A stretch of DNA of 64,000 nucleotides. Source: Ruminococcus sp. (lineage in GTDB: Bacteria > Bacillota > Clostridia > Oscillospirales > Acutalibacteraceae). Shown piece after piece: positions 27,012 to 35,470 of the stretch. The position numbers and the translations under genes were made by a program. The DNA is taken from positions 97,911-161,910 of the forward strand of contig JALELS010000006.1 in NCBI GenBank assembly GCA_022768065.1. Reading direction: 5' to 3'. The notes beneath the pieces were generated by a model, which did not search any database, was not told the DNA's origin, and worked only from the letters and a program-made list of their open reading frames with translations. Each line of letters starts with the position of its first letter. Position 1 is the stretch's first letter.

Positions 27012-27239
27012 AATAATACCTTGAATTATTAATTTAGTAATATTTTTAGTTATATCATAAGTGTCAAAAGATGTCTATATGCTTGTTATAAGTCATAAGA
27101 GCTTTTGTGTTTGATTTAATTTCTACAAGATAAAAAGTGTGTAACACAAAGGTGTTTTGCTTTGCTCAACAAAACTTAGTAACCTACCGAAATTCTTGCA
27201 AATAGGGCGTTCAAGGGCATTTTAAAATAAAAACAAATA

Positions 27240-27264
27240 AAAGCAGGTTGAAAAACCTGCTTTT
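27240..27264 (-). terminator. Terminator after tRNA-Pro
   Basis: AAGCAGGTT / AACCTGCTT stem with a short A-rich loop, directly after the tRNA CCA end on the minus strand, followed by TTTTATTTG. Confidence 0.75.
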
Positions 27265-27265
27265 T

Positions 27266-27342
27266 TGGTCGGAGTGACGGGACTTGAACCCATGGCCTCT
27301 TGGTCCCGAACCAAGCGCGATACCAAACTTCGCCACACCCCG
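27266..27342 (-). tRNA. tRNA-Pro (anticodon CGG)
   Basis: The minus strand gives a complete cloverleaf. The acceptor stem is CGGGGTG / CACTCCG, the D-arm contains TTTGGTA, the anticodon stem CTTGG / CCAAG encloses loop TTCGGGA with anticodon CGG, and the T-arm has GGTTCAAGTCC. CCA is encoded at 27268-27266. It reads CCG proline codons. Confidence 0.95.
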
Positions 27343-27443
27343 AAGTGCTTTAGTATTATATTATATCGGCGCAATAAAATCAAGTAGTATTTTGATTTTT
27401 TATTAAATGTTTTTCTTTTTTGGGCAAACCGCAACGAAAACAG

Positions 27444-27467
27444 GGCTTAAGGCGACACAACATCGCC
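27444..27467 (-). terminator. Possible terminator after lysozyme gene
   Basis: GGCGA / TCGCC hairpin with flanking AGGGC / GCCCT complementarity just past the stop; the T-run is weak. Confidence 0.35.
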
Positions 27468-28994
27468 CTAAAATTCGCCGTTATTTTCGTCGTTTTCACG
27501 ATTTGACGTGGGCTCGGCCGAAAACCCGAGCCTGTCTTTTGAATTCTCGAGCACATCAAAGAGTTTTGCCCTTACTGCCGGCTCATTTACGCCGTCAATA
27601 TCCGTTCGCGCGGCATTGTAAAGAGATTGGGTTCTGAACATCTGATATTTTTTTATGCCGGTCTCCGCATTCAGGGCACATTGAATATCGGCATCGGAAT
27701 CAAAAAACGCCACGTCGCCTCCCCTGTCGCTCATATCGTCGTTATTGCCGTAATCGAACAAAGCGATATTTATATCGGTATCATTGGGAATTCCGTTTAC
27801 CCTGCCCTTAGGCGTATACTGCCACACCTTATAGTCATATTTAAAATCCGTAGTCTCGCTCGTGTAATGCGCGACCCAAATCTCATAATTTGAAAGGCGC
27901 GAAAAATTAAGCTCATCGGTAAAGAAAGTTTTACTCGCATAAACACCGGGCTTATATCCGGCATTTTTTACAGCTTCACAAAAAGCGACGGCAATATTGG
28001 TGCGCTGACTTGCCGTGAGGCGGTCCGCTCTGCCGGAATGCTCGCTGTTTGAAAATTCCGTATCGAAATATATGGGAAACGTTATATGATATTTTCTCGA
28101 ATAATTTACGGCTACGCTCGCTTCCTCAACAGCCTCGTAAACCGTAATCGCCTGGCTGTAAAAATACACGCCGACCTGTATACCGTTATTTAAAGCTCCC
28201 TCAACATTTTCGCTGAAACGCGAGTCGAGCTTCAGCGTACCCTCGTCACCGTAACCGCGGAAGCCTACGCGTATTATTGCAAAATCAACGCCTGCATCGC
28301 GAACCGCCGCCCAATCGATTTTTCCGTTGTGATGCGACACGTCAATGCCTACCATAGAGGAAAGAGCGCCGTTATCATTGAAATAATACTGCATGTCACT
28401 TATAGCCCTATGCCCTCTCACCGGACGGTGCGCAGAATCGAAGTTAAACAGCGTGCCGTCTATATCGGTGAGACCCGACATAAAGTCGCGGTTCACATAT
28501 TTTAAAGACAGCAGAGAAGAAGTATACATACTGCCGGAAGAAAGCGGATTACCCGATAATCTGCCGTTCAGTCGCGGAGACTTTGCCGGAGCAAGCCGCG
28601 ATGAATTTGTACCGTAGTCACGGTTGATTTCGGCGTCCTCATCCTTTTTGCTGTCGCCGGTGGCAACTTGTATATTTTTCATCTTTTCGTCAATCTCAAA
28701 CAAAATTGACGAGGTGGTTTCTTCATCCGTCGGGACGGGTTCGTCCTCACCGAAAAGCTCAACATCTGCATTTACGGTCCTTGTCTGCGGCTCGGTTTCG
28801 GACGCCGCACGCTTCTTTTTTGCTTTATAAGGCACTAATATTGCGGTAAGCGCTATTCCGACAACCGCAAGAGATACCGCAACCCAGAGCAAAATCTTCT
28901 CTGAGCGTTTCAGCTTTTTCCTGCTTTTTTGTTTCGGCTCCGGCAAATTGTTATTTTCTGTTTTTTCCTGTATTTTTTCGGTTGAATTTTCCAA
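27468..28994 (-). CDS. GH25-family lysozyme, membrane-anchored
   Basis: This 508-residue protein has a cytoplasmic basic start (about 1-32), one membrane segment (about 33-52), a long low-complexity linker to about 210, and a GH25 domain (about 215-420). The GH25 signatures are GIDVSHHNGKIDW and the catalytic DxE block IYFDTEFSNS, with YKVWQYTPKGRVNGI late in the barrel. It should cut the N-acetylmuramic acid to N-acetylglucosamine bond of peptidoglycan outside the membrane. A tail of about 75 residues of unknown role follows the barrel. It may act in wall turnover, division or release. Confidence 0.88.
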   Translation of the reverse strand: MENSTEKIQEKTENNNLPEPKQKSRKKLKRSEKILLWVAVSLAVVGIALTAILVPYKAKKKRAASETEPQTRTVNADVELFGEDEPVPTDEETTSSILFEIDEKMKNIQVATGDSKKDEDAEINRDYGTNSSRLAPAKSPRLNGRLSGNPLSSGSMYTSSLLSLKYVNRDFMSGLTDIDGTLFNFDSAHRPVRGHRAISDMQYYFNDNGALSSMVGIDVSHHNGKIDWAAVRDAGVDFAIIRVGFRGYGDEGTLKLDSRFSENVEGALNNGIQVGVYFYSQAITVYEAVEEASVAVNYSRKYHITFPIYFDTEFSNSEHSGRADRLTASQRTNIAVAFCEAVKNAGYKPGVYASKTFFTDELNFSRLSNYEIWVAHYTSETTDFKYDYKVWQYTPKGRVNGIPNDTDINIALFDYGNNDDMSDRGGDVAFFDSDADIQCALNAETGIKKYQMFRTQSLYNAARTDIDGVNEPAVRAKLFDVLENSKDRLGFSAEPTSNRENDENNGEF

Positions 28995-29037
28995 TTATGT
29001 ATCCCCTTAAAAAGGTCTTATTAACGCCGCAGAAAAA

Positions 29038-29841
29038 TCAAAAAGCAAACTTTTTTATTGCCGCGGCAACGCCGTTATCGTCATTGGAAAGAGTAATAAA
29101 GTCCGCCGCATTTTTTGCAGGCTCCTGGGCATTATCCATAGCTACGCCAACGCCGGCTTCGCTTATCATGGTGACGTCATTGTAGCCGTCTCCGCAAGCC
29201 ATAACCTGCTCGCGCCTGATACCGAGACTGTCGGCAAGCCACATAAGCGCCGTTCCCTTATCCACCATAAGAGGCGTTATTTCAAGGAAGAACGGCTCCG
29301 AACGGAATACCGAAACGCCGCTGAGTTCATTTTTAAACAGCTTTTCTGTTTCGGTTATGTAATCGGGCTCACCCGTTATAAGATATTTGGGTACGGGATA
29401 AGTAACCTCTTTTCGCAGACTCGGAACTCTTTGGAGCCCCAAATTATTGAGATTTACTTCAAGATAAAAATATTTATCGTCGGCATTGTCGGTAACTGCG
29501 GTATCGCCCTTGTATGTGGTTATCGGCACATTATATTTTTCGGCAACATCAATAATACGGGCGCTTTGCTCCGCCGTAAGATTTTTTTCGTACAAAAGCT
29601 CGCCGGTGCGCGCGTCAAAAATGCGCGACCCGTTATATGTAATTATATAACCGCCGCCGACATTGAGCCCCAATTCCTCGGTATAGCGCTTAACGCCGCT
29701 TATCGGTCTGCCCGAAGCGATTGTGACTATTCCGCCGTTTTTCATAAATTTCCGTATTGCGGTCTTGTTGCCTGCCGGTATGTTTTTTTCGTTGGTAACA
29801 AGAGTTCCGTCTATATCAAGCGCAAGTAATTTTATATGCAT
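29038..29841 (-). CDS. Cof-type HAD phosphatase
   Basis: This 267-residue protein of the Cof/YidA subfamily has motif I LALDIDGTLV, motif II ASGRP, a C2B cap, and motif IV ACGDGYNDVTMISEAGVGVAMDNA. Members dephosphorylate sugar phosphates or flavin and pyridoxal phosphates; the substrate is not predictable. I place the start at 29841 (MHIKLLALDIDGT), with AGGGTG 6 bases upstream; an upstream in-frame ATG adds 12 residues that look non-coding. Confidence 0.88.
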   Translation of the reverse strand: MHIKLLALDIDGTLVTNEKNIPAGNKTAIRKFMKNGGIVTIASGRPISGVKRYTEELGLNVGGGYIITYNGSRIFDARTGELLYEKNLTAEQSARIIDVAEKYNVPITTYKGDTAVTDNADDKYFYLEVNLNNLGLQRVPSLRKEVTYPVPKYLITGEPDYITETEKLFKNELSGVSVFRSEPFFLEITPLMVDKGTALMWLADSLGIRREQVMACGDGYNDVTMISEAGVGVAMDNAQEPAKNAADFITLSNDDNGVAAAIKKFAF

Positions 29842-29999
29842 ATATTTCACCCTGAAAACTATAATATCGTGCCGCACAAATACGGCATATTAATAATTAT
29901 ATCAACGGGCATAAAAAACATCAATTTGTAGAAATACAGATAATTCGGTAAAAAAAACGAGAATTTTATATATTATGCGTTATACGGCTTTTTCTGCCG

Positions 30000-30461
30000 T
30001 TATTTTGATTTTTCATCAATATATTCGATTATCCTATCGAGTTTATAATGCATATTTTTAAGCAGAATTTCACATTTCAGATTAACTTTATAATCGTTTT
30101 CGCTGCGCCTGCGGTCTTTTTCGTCCTGTCGCTTTTGGCTCATCATAATAAGCGGCGCCTGAATTGCCGAGACACACGACAAAACAAGATTCAAAAGAAT
30201 AAACGGATACGGGTCAAACGACTTTGCCGCCAAAACGGTATTTACCGTTATCCAAACGAGCAAAAGCAGGGTAAAACCGATTACGAATGTCCAGCTTCCG
30301 GCAAACGAAGCGAGCCTGTCGGAGGCTTTTTGCCCGAAGCTTTCTTTATAATCGCCGTTTTCGGAAACAGTTTTATCCAAAAGCAGATGCACCTTTTCTT
30401 CGTCGCCGAGCTCATCGTTTATATCGTTTAAGATGTACTTTATAACCTCGTAATCACTCAT
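30000..30461 (-). CDS. DUF1003 membrane protein
   Basis: This 153-residue protein has two membrane segments (about residues 55-75 and 85-107). The DUF1003 signature is FAGSWTFVIGF and FDPYPFILLNLVLSCVSAIQAPLIMMSQ, and a basic C-terminal tail rich in R/K and E follows. Function unknown; some relatives are annotated as cyclic-nucleotide-binding or CorA-neighbour proteins without proof. Single gene between Cof and pyk. Confidence 0.8.
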   Translation of the reverse strand: MSDYEVIKYILNDINDELGDEEKVHLLLDKTVSENGDYKESFGQKASDRLASFAGSWTFVIGFTLLLLVWITVNTVLAAKSFDPYPFILLNLVLSCVSAIQAPLIMMSQKRQDEKDRRRSENDYKVNLKCEILLKNMHYKLDRIIEYIDEKSK

Positions 30462-30481
30462 TTATATCACCGCCGTAAAAT

Positions 30482-30510
30482 TTAAGGCTCCGCAAAAAAC
30501 GAAGCCTTAA
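30482..30510 (-). terminator. Terminator after pyruvate kinase gene
   Basis: TTAAGGCT.CG / CG.AGCCTTAA stem with an A-rich loop, 56 bases past the pyk stop and just before the DUF1003 start. Confidence 0.6.
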
Positions 30511-30565
30511 TATTTTCGGTATATTTTATTTTTATATACATCAAATTAAAAAGCGAAAGAACCGA

Positions 30566-31987
30566 TTACTTTATGCGCTCAACCTTTAACATATTTGTTG
30601 TACCGGAGATACCGAGAGGTATTCCCGCGGTTATTACAACGAGGTCTCCCTTTGATATAAGGCCGTGTTTTTTCGCAACTTCCACAGCATGAGAGAAAAG
30701 TGCGTCGGTATTATTCTTCTCCTCGCACATAAGCGGTATCATACCCCACGACATATTCATTTGACGGCAAACGGTTTTATCTGTCGTACAGCTGATTATC
30801 ATAGAGGACGGGCGATGCTTTGAAATCATACGTGCCGTTGAGCCGCTCTTTGTTACCGTGATAATTGCCTTTGCGCCGAGGTCATGCGCTGTGGTAACAG
30901 TGGCGTGTGAAATGGCGTTGGTTATGCTCTTATCGTATTTTGACGAATCGTTTTTAAACTTTGTGAGGTAGTCAATATCCGCTTCGGTAGTCTCGGCTAT
31001 AAGAGCCATTGTTTCAACAGCCTCAACGGGGTGTTTACCTGCTGCTGTTTCGCCGGAAAGCATAATTGCCGAAGTACCGTCGTAAATTGCGTTTGCGACA
31101 TCGGTTATCTCGGCTCTTGTCGGACGGGCGTTTGTTATCATCGACTCCAACATCTGAGTTGCGGTTATAACCTGCTTGCCTGCCGTATATGCCTTTTTTA
31201 TAAGCTTTTTCTGAATGGACGGGATAAGCTCAAACGGTATTTCGACGCCCATATCGCCGCGGGCTATCATAATTCCGTCTGCGGCGGCGATAATTTCGTC
31301 GATATTATTTACGCCGCTCATATTCTCGATTTTTGCAATTATTTTAACCTTGTGAAATCCGACCGAGTTTGTAAAATTACGAAGATAATCTACATCCGCA
31401 GCCGAACGGACAAACGAAGCCGCTATAAAATCAAAGCCGAGTTTTGCTCCGAATGCGAGATCTGACATATCATGCTCGGAAAGATACGGCATAGATAAAT
31501 TTGTATCGGGAACATTTACGCCCTTTTGATCGGAGATAACGCCACCGTCAACAACCTTACAATAAATATCGGGTCCTTCGACCTTTTCTACTCGGAGGGA
31601 TACAAGGCCGTCATTTATTCTGATAACAGTGCCCATTCTGACATCCTGCGGCAGCTCCTTAAAAGAAACACTCGCCTGCTTTTCGTCGCACTCTATATCG
31701 CGCGAAGTAAGGATATAATCGTCGCCCTCTTTAAGCGTTACGGATTTGTGGTCTTTAAAATATCCTATGCGTATCTCGGGGCCCTTTGTATCAAGCATTG
31801 TAGCTATCGGAAGGTCGAGTTTTTCCCTGAGAGATACGAGCTCGTCAAATCTCTTTTTATGCATTTCATGATCGCCATGCGAAAAGTTGAATCTCGCAAC
31901 ATTCATTCCGGCTTTTATCATATTTTCAAGGACGCCGTCCTTATCGGTAGCCGGACCGACGGTGCATATTATTTTTGTTTTTCTCAT
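30566..31987 (-). CDS. pyk: Pyruvate kinase
   Basis: This 473-residue glycolytic enzyme transfers phosphate from phosphoenolpyruvate to ADP. The N-terminal block is CTVGPATDKDGVLENM and NVARFNFSHGDHE. The active-site lysine region is IIAKIEN, with metal and PEP residues in IMIARGDMGVEIPFE, followed by ATQMLESM. The regulatory C domain ends at the usual position, without the extra PEP-utiliser domain found in Bacillus-type enzymes. It is monocistronic. Confidence 0.96.
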   Translation of the reverse strand: MRKTKIICTVGPATDKDGVLENMIKAGMNVARFNFSHGDHEMHKKRFDELVSLREKLDLPIATMLDTKGPEIRIGYFKDHKSVTLKEGDDYILTSRDIECDEKQASVSFKELPQDVRMGTVIRINDGLVSLRVEKVEGPDIYCKVVDGGVISDQKGVNVPDTNLSMPYLSEHDMSDLAFGAKLGFDFIAASFVRSAADVDYLRNFTNSVGFHKVKIIAKIENMSGVNNIDEIIAAADGIMIARGDMGVEIPFELIPSIQKKLIKKAYTAGKQVITATQMLESMITNARPTRAEITDVANAIYDGTSAIMLSGETAAGKHPVEAVETMALIAETTEADIDYLTKFKNDSSKYDKSITNAISHATVTTAHDLGAKAIITVTKSGSTARMISKHRPSSMIISCTTDKTVCRQMNMSWGMIPLMCEEKNNTDALFSHAVEVAKKHGLISKGDLVVITAGIPLGISGTTNMLKVERIK

Positions 31988-32036
31988 TAAAAAGCACCTC
32001 CAAAAATGTATGTAAATATGTTTTTCAAATTTTCCT

Positions 32037-32065
32037 CAGATAAATTGTATAATTAGTTTTGTCAA
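32037..32065 (-). promoter_or_regulatory. Probable pyk promoter; remainder of a 332-base gap
   Basis: On the minus strand a consensus TTGACA is followed after 17 bases by TATCTG, 50 bases before the pyk start. The rest of the stretch 31988-32319 is AT-rich and, apart from the yebC terminator, shows nothing I can name. Confidence 0.4.
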
Positions 32066-32229
32066 ATGTCAATCATAACAGACATATTTTTTTAGGTTTG
32101 TACAGTAACATATATTTATACATTACAAAGTATAATGTTTTGTATTATTTTAATTCAAAGCGCGCATTTTATTTGCCGACCGATACCGCAGAAGCCCCTC
32201 CTGTCAAAAAATAACGATTATAAATATAA

Positions 32230-32262
32230 AAAGACGGCCTGAAATTAAATCAAGCCGTCTTT
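32230..32262 (-). terminator. Terminator after yebC
   Basis: A perfect 9-bp stem AAAGACGGC / GCCGTCTTT with additional TGA/TCA pairing in the loop, 57 bases past the stop. Confidence 0.75.
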
Positions 32263-32319
32263 GCCTTAAATTACCAACTGAATTTTTAAATCGGAACTTT
32301 GCCTATGTACAAAGGAACG

Positions 32320-33060
32320 TCAGCCCTCGTAATCGTCCTCATTTTCCCAGTTGTGGAAAACATTTTGAACATCGTCGTTGTCTTCAAACATTTCGAGCAT
32401 TTTGCCCATATTGTTTATGTCCTCTTCGCTTTCGAGCTTTGTGTAGGTAGAGGGAATATAATCGACTTCGGCAGTCAGATACTTATACCCCTTAGCCTCA
32501 AGGTCGTCACGGACAGCGCCCATATCGTTAGGCTCGGTGCGAATCTCATAGACGTCGCCGTCCGTGAGAAAATCGGTAGCGCCTGCCTCGAGAGCGTCCT
32601 CCATAAGCTTTTCTTCGTCAACGTCCTCTTTGTCTATAATAATTACACCCTCACGGGTAAACATAAACGAAACGCAACCCGAAGTACCCATATTGCCGCC
32701 GAACTTATCAAAGTAGTGGCGCATATCGCCTGCGGTTCTGTTGCGGTTATCGGTAAGAGTTTCAACTATTACGGCAACGCCCGACGGACCGTAGCCCTCG
32801 TAGATTATGCTTTCGTAATTATCGGTATTGCCGTCTCCGGCAGCCTTTTTAATAATTCTCTCGATGTTGTCGTTAGGAACATTGCAAGCCTTTGCCTTAG
32901 CTATGCAGTCCTTAAGTTTTGAGTTACCGGCAGGGTCGGGTCCGCCCTCTCTGACGGCAACGGCTATTTCACGACCGATTTTTGTAAATACCTTTGCACG
33001 GGCATTATCGGTCTTTTCTTTTTTACGTTTAATCGTACTCCATTTTGAGTGCCCTGACAT
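32320..33060 (-). CDS. yebC: YebC/PmpR-family protein
   Basis: This 246-residue protein begins with the diagnostic MSGHSKWSTIKRKKEKTDNARAK and contains the three-domain YebC fold (GGPDPAGNSKL, GYGPSGVAVIVE, MRHYFDKFGGNMGTSGCVSFMF). The family was long called a transcriptional regulator; work in other bacteria links it to translation through proline-rich stretches. The acidic C terminus is typical. Monocistronic, with its own terminator. Confidence 0.93.
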   Translation of the reverse strand: MSGHSKWSTIKRKKEKTDNARAKVFTKIGREIAVAVREGGPDPAGNSKLKDCIAKAKACNVPNDNIERIIKKAAGDGNTDNYESIIYEGYGPSGVAVIVETLTDNRNRTAGDMRHYFDKFGGNMGTSGCVSFMFTREGVIIIDKEDVDEEKLMEDALEAGATDFLTDGDVYEIRTEPNDMGAVRDDLEAKGYKYLTAEVDYIPSTYTKLESEEDINNMGKMLEMFEDNDDVQNVFHNWENEDDYEG

Positions 33061-33184
33061 ATTTTTTCACCCTCTGTCAAAAATTACGAAAAATATTTTA
33101 ACACACAATCATTTTATTATCAAGATTTTTTTGTTTACCGGTTCGGGCAAAAAACAGCCGAGAATTTTAATAGGTACTGTTTAA

Positions 33185-35272
33185 TTATTCGACATTGAGC
33201 ACAATCGCCCTGTTGTAATCGACGCCTCTTACGTAAATCGGTATTCCGACGTTCATAAGATACGCACCGCCCTTTTTGTATTTCACGTTTTCAAGCTCAA
33301 AGACATAAGTTTTATGTTCATCAAGCCCCGCAAAGCGCAAATTGAATTTCTTTTTATAAAATCTTGTCCCGTTGGCGGCAATGAAGACAACGCTTCCGTT
33401 TTTATCGGCGCTCACATATTCATTGCAAAGCACCTCATCTTGTTCGATGTCAAGAATTCTGTAAAGGTCGCCGAACTGCACCAAGCTGCGGATTTTCTTA
33501 TAAAAAGCGATATTTTTTTTGCAGATTTCCAAATCATCGGCGCTGTAATTCAGTAAATTGCCGCCTATGCCGAGCGAACCCTGCATTGCAATATTAAACC
33601 GGAAATCGAGCGAACAGGGTTTATTGATACCGGATATATCGGTTACCCACGCGCGCATGGTTTTTATCGGATGCAAAAGCGAATATCCTTTCTGGATAGT
33701 CATTCTGTCGATGGCGTCGGTATTGTCGCTTGTCCAAACCTGGTCGTAATGGCTTATAGCGCCGAGGTCGCATCTTCCGCCGCCCGACGCACAGCTTTCA
33801 AACTGCACGGTCGGATGTCTTTTTTTCAGTTCATCTACAATTTTATAGACTGCCGCAGTATGTAAATATGAATACATCTTCGGGTTTTCGAGATTTTCGG
33901 CGCCTACCTGTGAAAACGGACGGTTCATATCCCACTTAATATATTTAATATTGTGATTTGCCAGCAGCTTATCAAGGCAGTCGAAAATATAATCCTGCAC
34001 ATCTTTGCGTGTCATATTGAGTACGAGCTGATTACGTAATTCATCGGCGTTTCTGTGCTCAAAATGATATGCCCAATCGGGATGCGCACGGTACAAATCG
34101 CTGTCAGGATTGACCATTTCGGGTTCAACCCAAATGCCGAAGTCCATACCGAGATTATTGACGTTATCAATAAGTTCATCAAGACCGTTCGGGAATTTAT
34201 CTTTATTTACAAACCAATCGCCGAGACCTGCTTTATCGTCATTTCTTTTGCCGAACCAGCCGTCATCCATAACGAAAAGCTCCACGCCCATACGGGATGC
34301 AATTTCCGCAAGTTTTGTCTGATCTGCCGCATTCACGTCAAAACCCGTCGCCTCCCACGAATTGTAAAGGACGGGCAAAATTTTATCGTTAAACTGCGGC
34401 GGCATAAGGTGCTGTATGCAAAATCTGTTCATCTGACGCGACATTTCACCGAATCCGACGGTTTTTCCGCAGTAAACCGCGGGAGCCTCAAAGCTCTCGC
34501 CGGACTTTAAAGTGTGCGAAAAATCAAAATCATTCATTCCTATGCAGACTCTTGTTATCGAATACAGGTCGCGGTTTGCGGTCACCTTGAAATTTCCGCT
34601 GTATGCAAGACTTGCAAAATACACATCCCCGCTCTTTTCGTCGGCGTTTCTGTGAGCGATGAAATACGGCGAATTGTTATGATTTGACGCACCCTTACGG
34701 CTTTCGTAAACCAAAGAGCCGCCGCTTAATACGGTATTTGTCTCTATAAATTCGCCGCCCCAAGCGCCGTTTGTATTTATAAACTCATATGGTTTTTCGG
34801 ACGGCAACGAAAATTCCGCACTGAAAATTCTTTCAAAAACAATATCGTCATTGCCCGTATTTTCAAGCGTTACGCTTCGTTTTATAATATCAAAAGATTC
34901 ATACGCTTCGTAATTGAGGGTAACCGAAAGAGGATAATAAGTATCTTTAAATTTTACCTTCAGTGTATTTCCGTCTATAATATAGCTGTCAAAACGCAAA
35001 TCGATTTCGCGGCATTTATCGGAAAACTCCGCCTTTATATCACATTCACGATACATGGTTGAGCCGAACGGAGTTATTTCCTGCCTATATTCATCAAGCA
35101 TTGAATTATTTGAATTTTCGTCGCTTATCTTTGTAAATTCATAATCGTCAAAGCCGCACTTATTGCCCCAATGGAGATGACGGTTATACCCTGCCTCATC
35201 AATACCGAAAACATAATGCGTATTTTCGGTCTCGATAACAAAAATTCTGTTTTTTTCAATGTACTTTATCAT
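33185..35272 (-). CDS. GH36 alpha-galactosidase
   Basis: This 695-residue retaining enzyme removes terminal alpha-linked galactose; the family also contains alpha-N-acetylgalactosaminidases. It has an N-terminal beta-sandwich (about 1-290) and a TIM barrel from about 300. The nucleophile is Asp448 in YIKWDMNR and the acid/base probably Asp516 in WTSDNTDAIDR; MDDGWF and CASGGGRCDLG are also intact. There is no signal peptide, so it acts in the cytoplasm. It is divergent from the toroid gene at 35471, and the shared intergenic region carries a 21-bp-period direct repeat. On family precedent it fits galacto-oligosaccharide or host-glycan use. Confidence 0.93.
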   Translation of the reverse strand: MIKYIEKNRIFVIETENTHYVFGIDEAGYNRHLHWGNKCGFDDYEFTKISDENSNNSMLDEYRQEITPFGSTMYRECDIKAEFSDKCREIDLRFDSYIIDGNTLKVKFKDTYYPLSVTLNYEAYESFDIIKRSVTLENTGNDDIVFERIFSAEFSLPSEKPYEFINTNGAWGGEFIETNTVLSGGSLVYESRKGASNHNNSPYFIAHRNADEKSGDVYFASLAYSGNFKVTANRDLYSITRVCIGMNDFDFSHTLKSGESFEAPAVYCGKTVGFGEMSRQMNRFCIQHLMPPQFNDKILPVLYNSWEATGFDVNAADQTKLAEIASRMGVELFVMDDGWFGKRNDDKAGLGDWFVNKDKFPNGLDELIDNVNNLGMDFGIWVEPEMVNPDSDLYRAHPDWAYHFEHRNADELRNQLVLNMTRKDVQDYIFDCLDKLLANHNIKYIKWDMNRPFSQVGAENLENPKMYSYLHTAAVYKIVDELKKRHPTVQFESCASGGGRCDLGAISHYDQVWTSDNTDAIDRMTIQKGYSLLHPIKTMRAWVTDISGINKPCSLDFRFNIAMQGSLGIGGNLLNYSADDLEICKKNIAFYKKIRSLVQFGDLYRILDIEQDEVLCNEYVSADKNGSVVFIAANGTRFYKKKFNLRFAGLDEHKTYVFELENVKYKKGGAYLMNVGIPIYVRGVDYNRAIVLNVE

Positions 35273-35343
35273 TATTTGCGCTCCATACCTAAAGATAAAT
35301 ATTTTGATTTTTAATATATCATAGTTCCCTATAAAATTAAGTG

Positions 35344-35377
35344 GGAATTATCGCACGAAAAATTGAAATTATCACAA
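35344..35377. promoter_or_regulatory. 21-bp-period direct repeat between divergent glycosidase genes
   Basis: GGAATTATCGCAC (35344) and GAAATTATCACAA (35365) start exactly 21 bases apart. The pair lies directly upstream of the plus promoter at 35387 and just upstream of a weak minus promoter for the GH36 gene. The spacing is that of AraC-family half-sites; the sequence differs from the motif near 38190 and 51781. Confidence 0.5.
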
Positions 35378-35386
35378 TATCGCGGT

Positions 35387-35415
35387 TTGCACGGTGACAA
35401 AACCGATTATATTAT
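35387..35415 (+). promoter_or_regulatory. Promoter of the toroid glycosidase-like gene
   Basis: TTGCAC, 17 bases, TATTAT, about 55 bases before the start codon. Confidence 0.5.
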
Positions 35416-35470
35416 ATATCATTAAAGCGGCTACGGCAAAGTATTTTTTTAACACAAGGAGCGCCTCTTT

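Noticed and set aside
27222..27434. Open frame of 70 codons on the minus strand
   Set aside because: It runs straight through the tRNA-Pro gene and its terminator; the tRNA explains the sequence.
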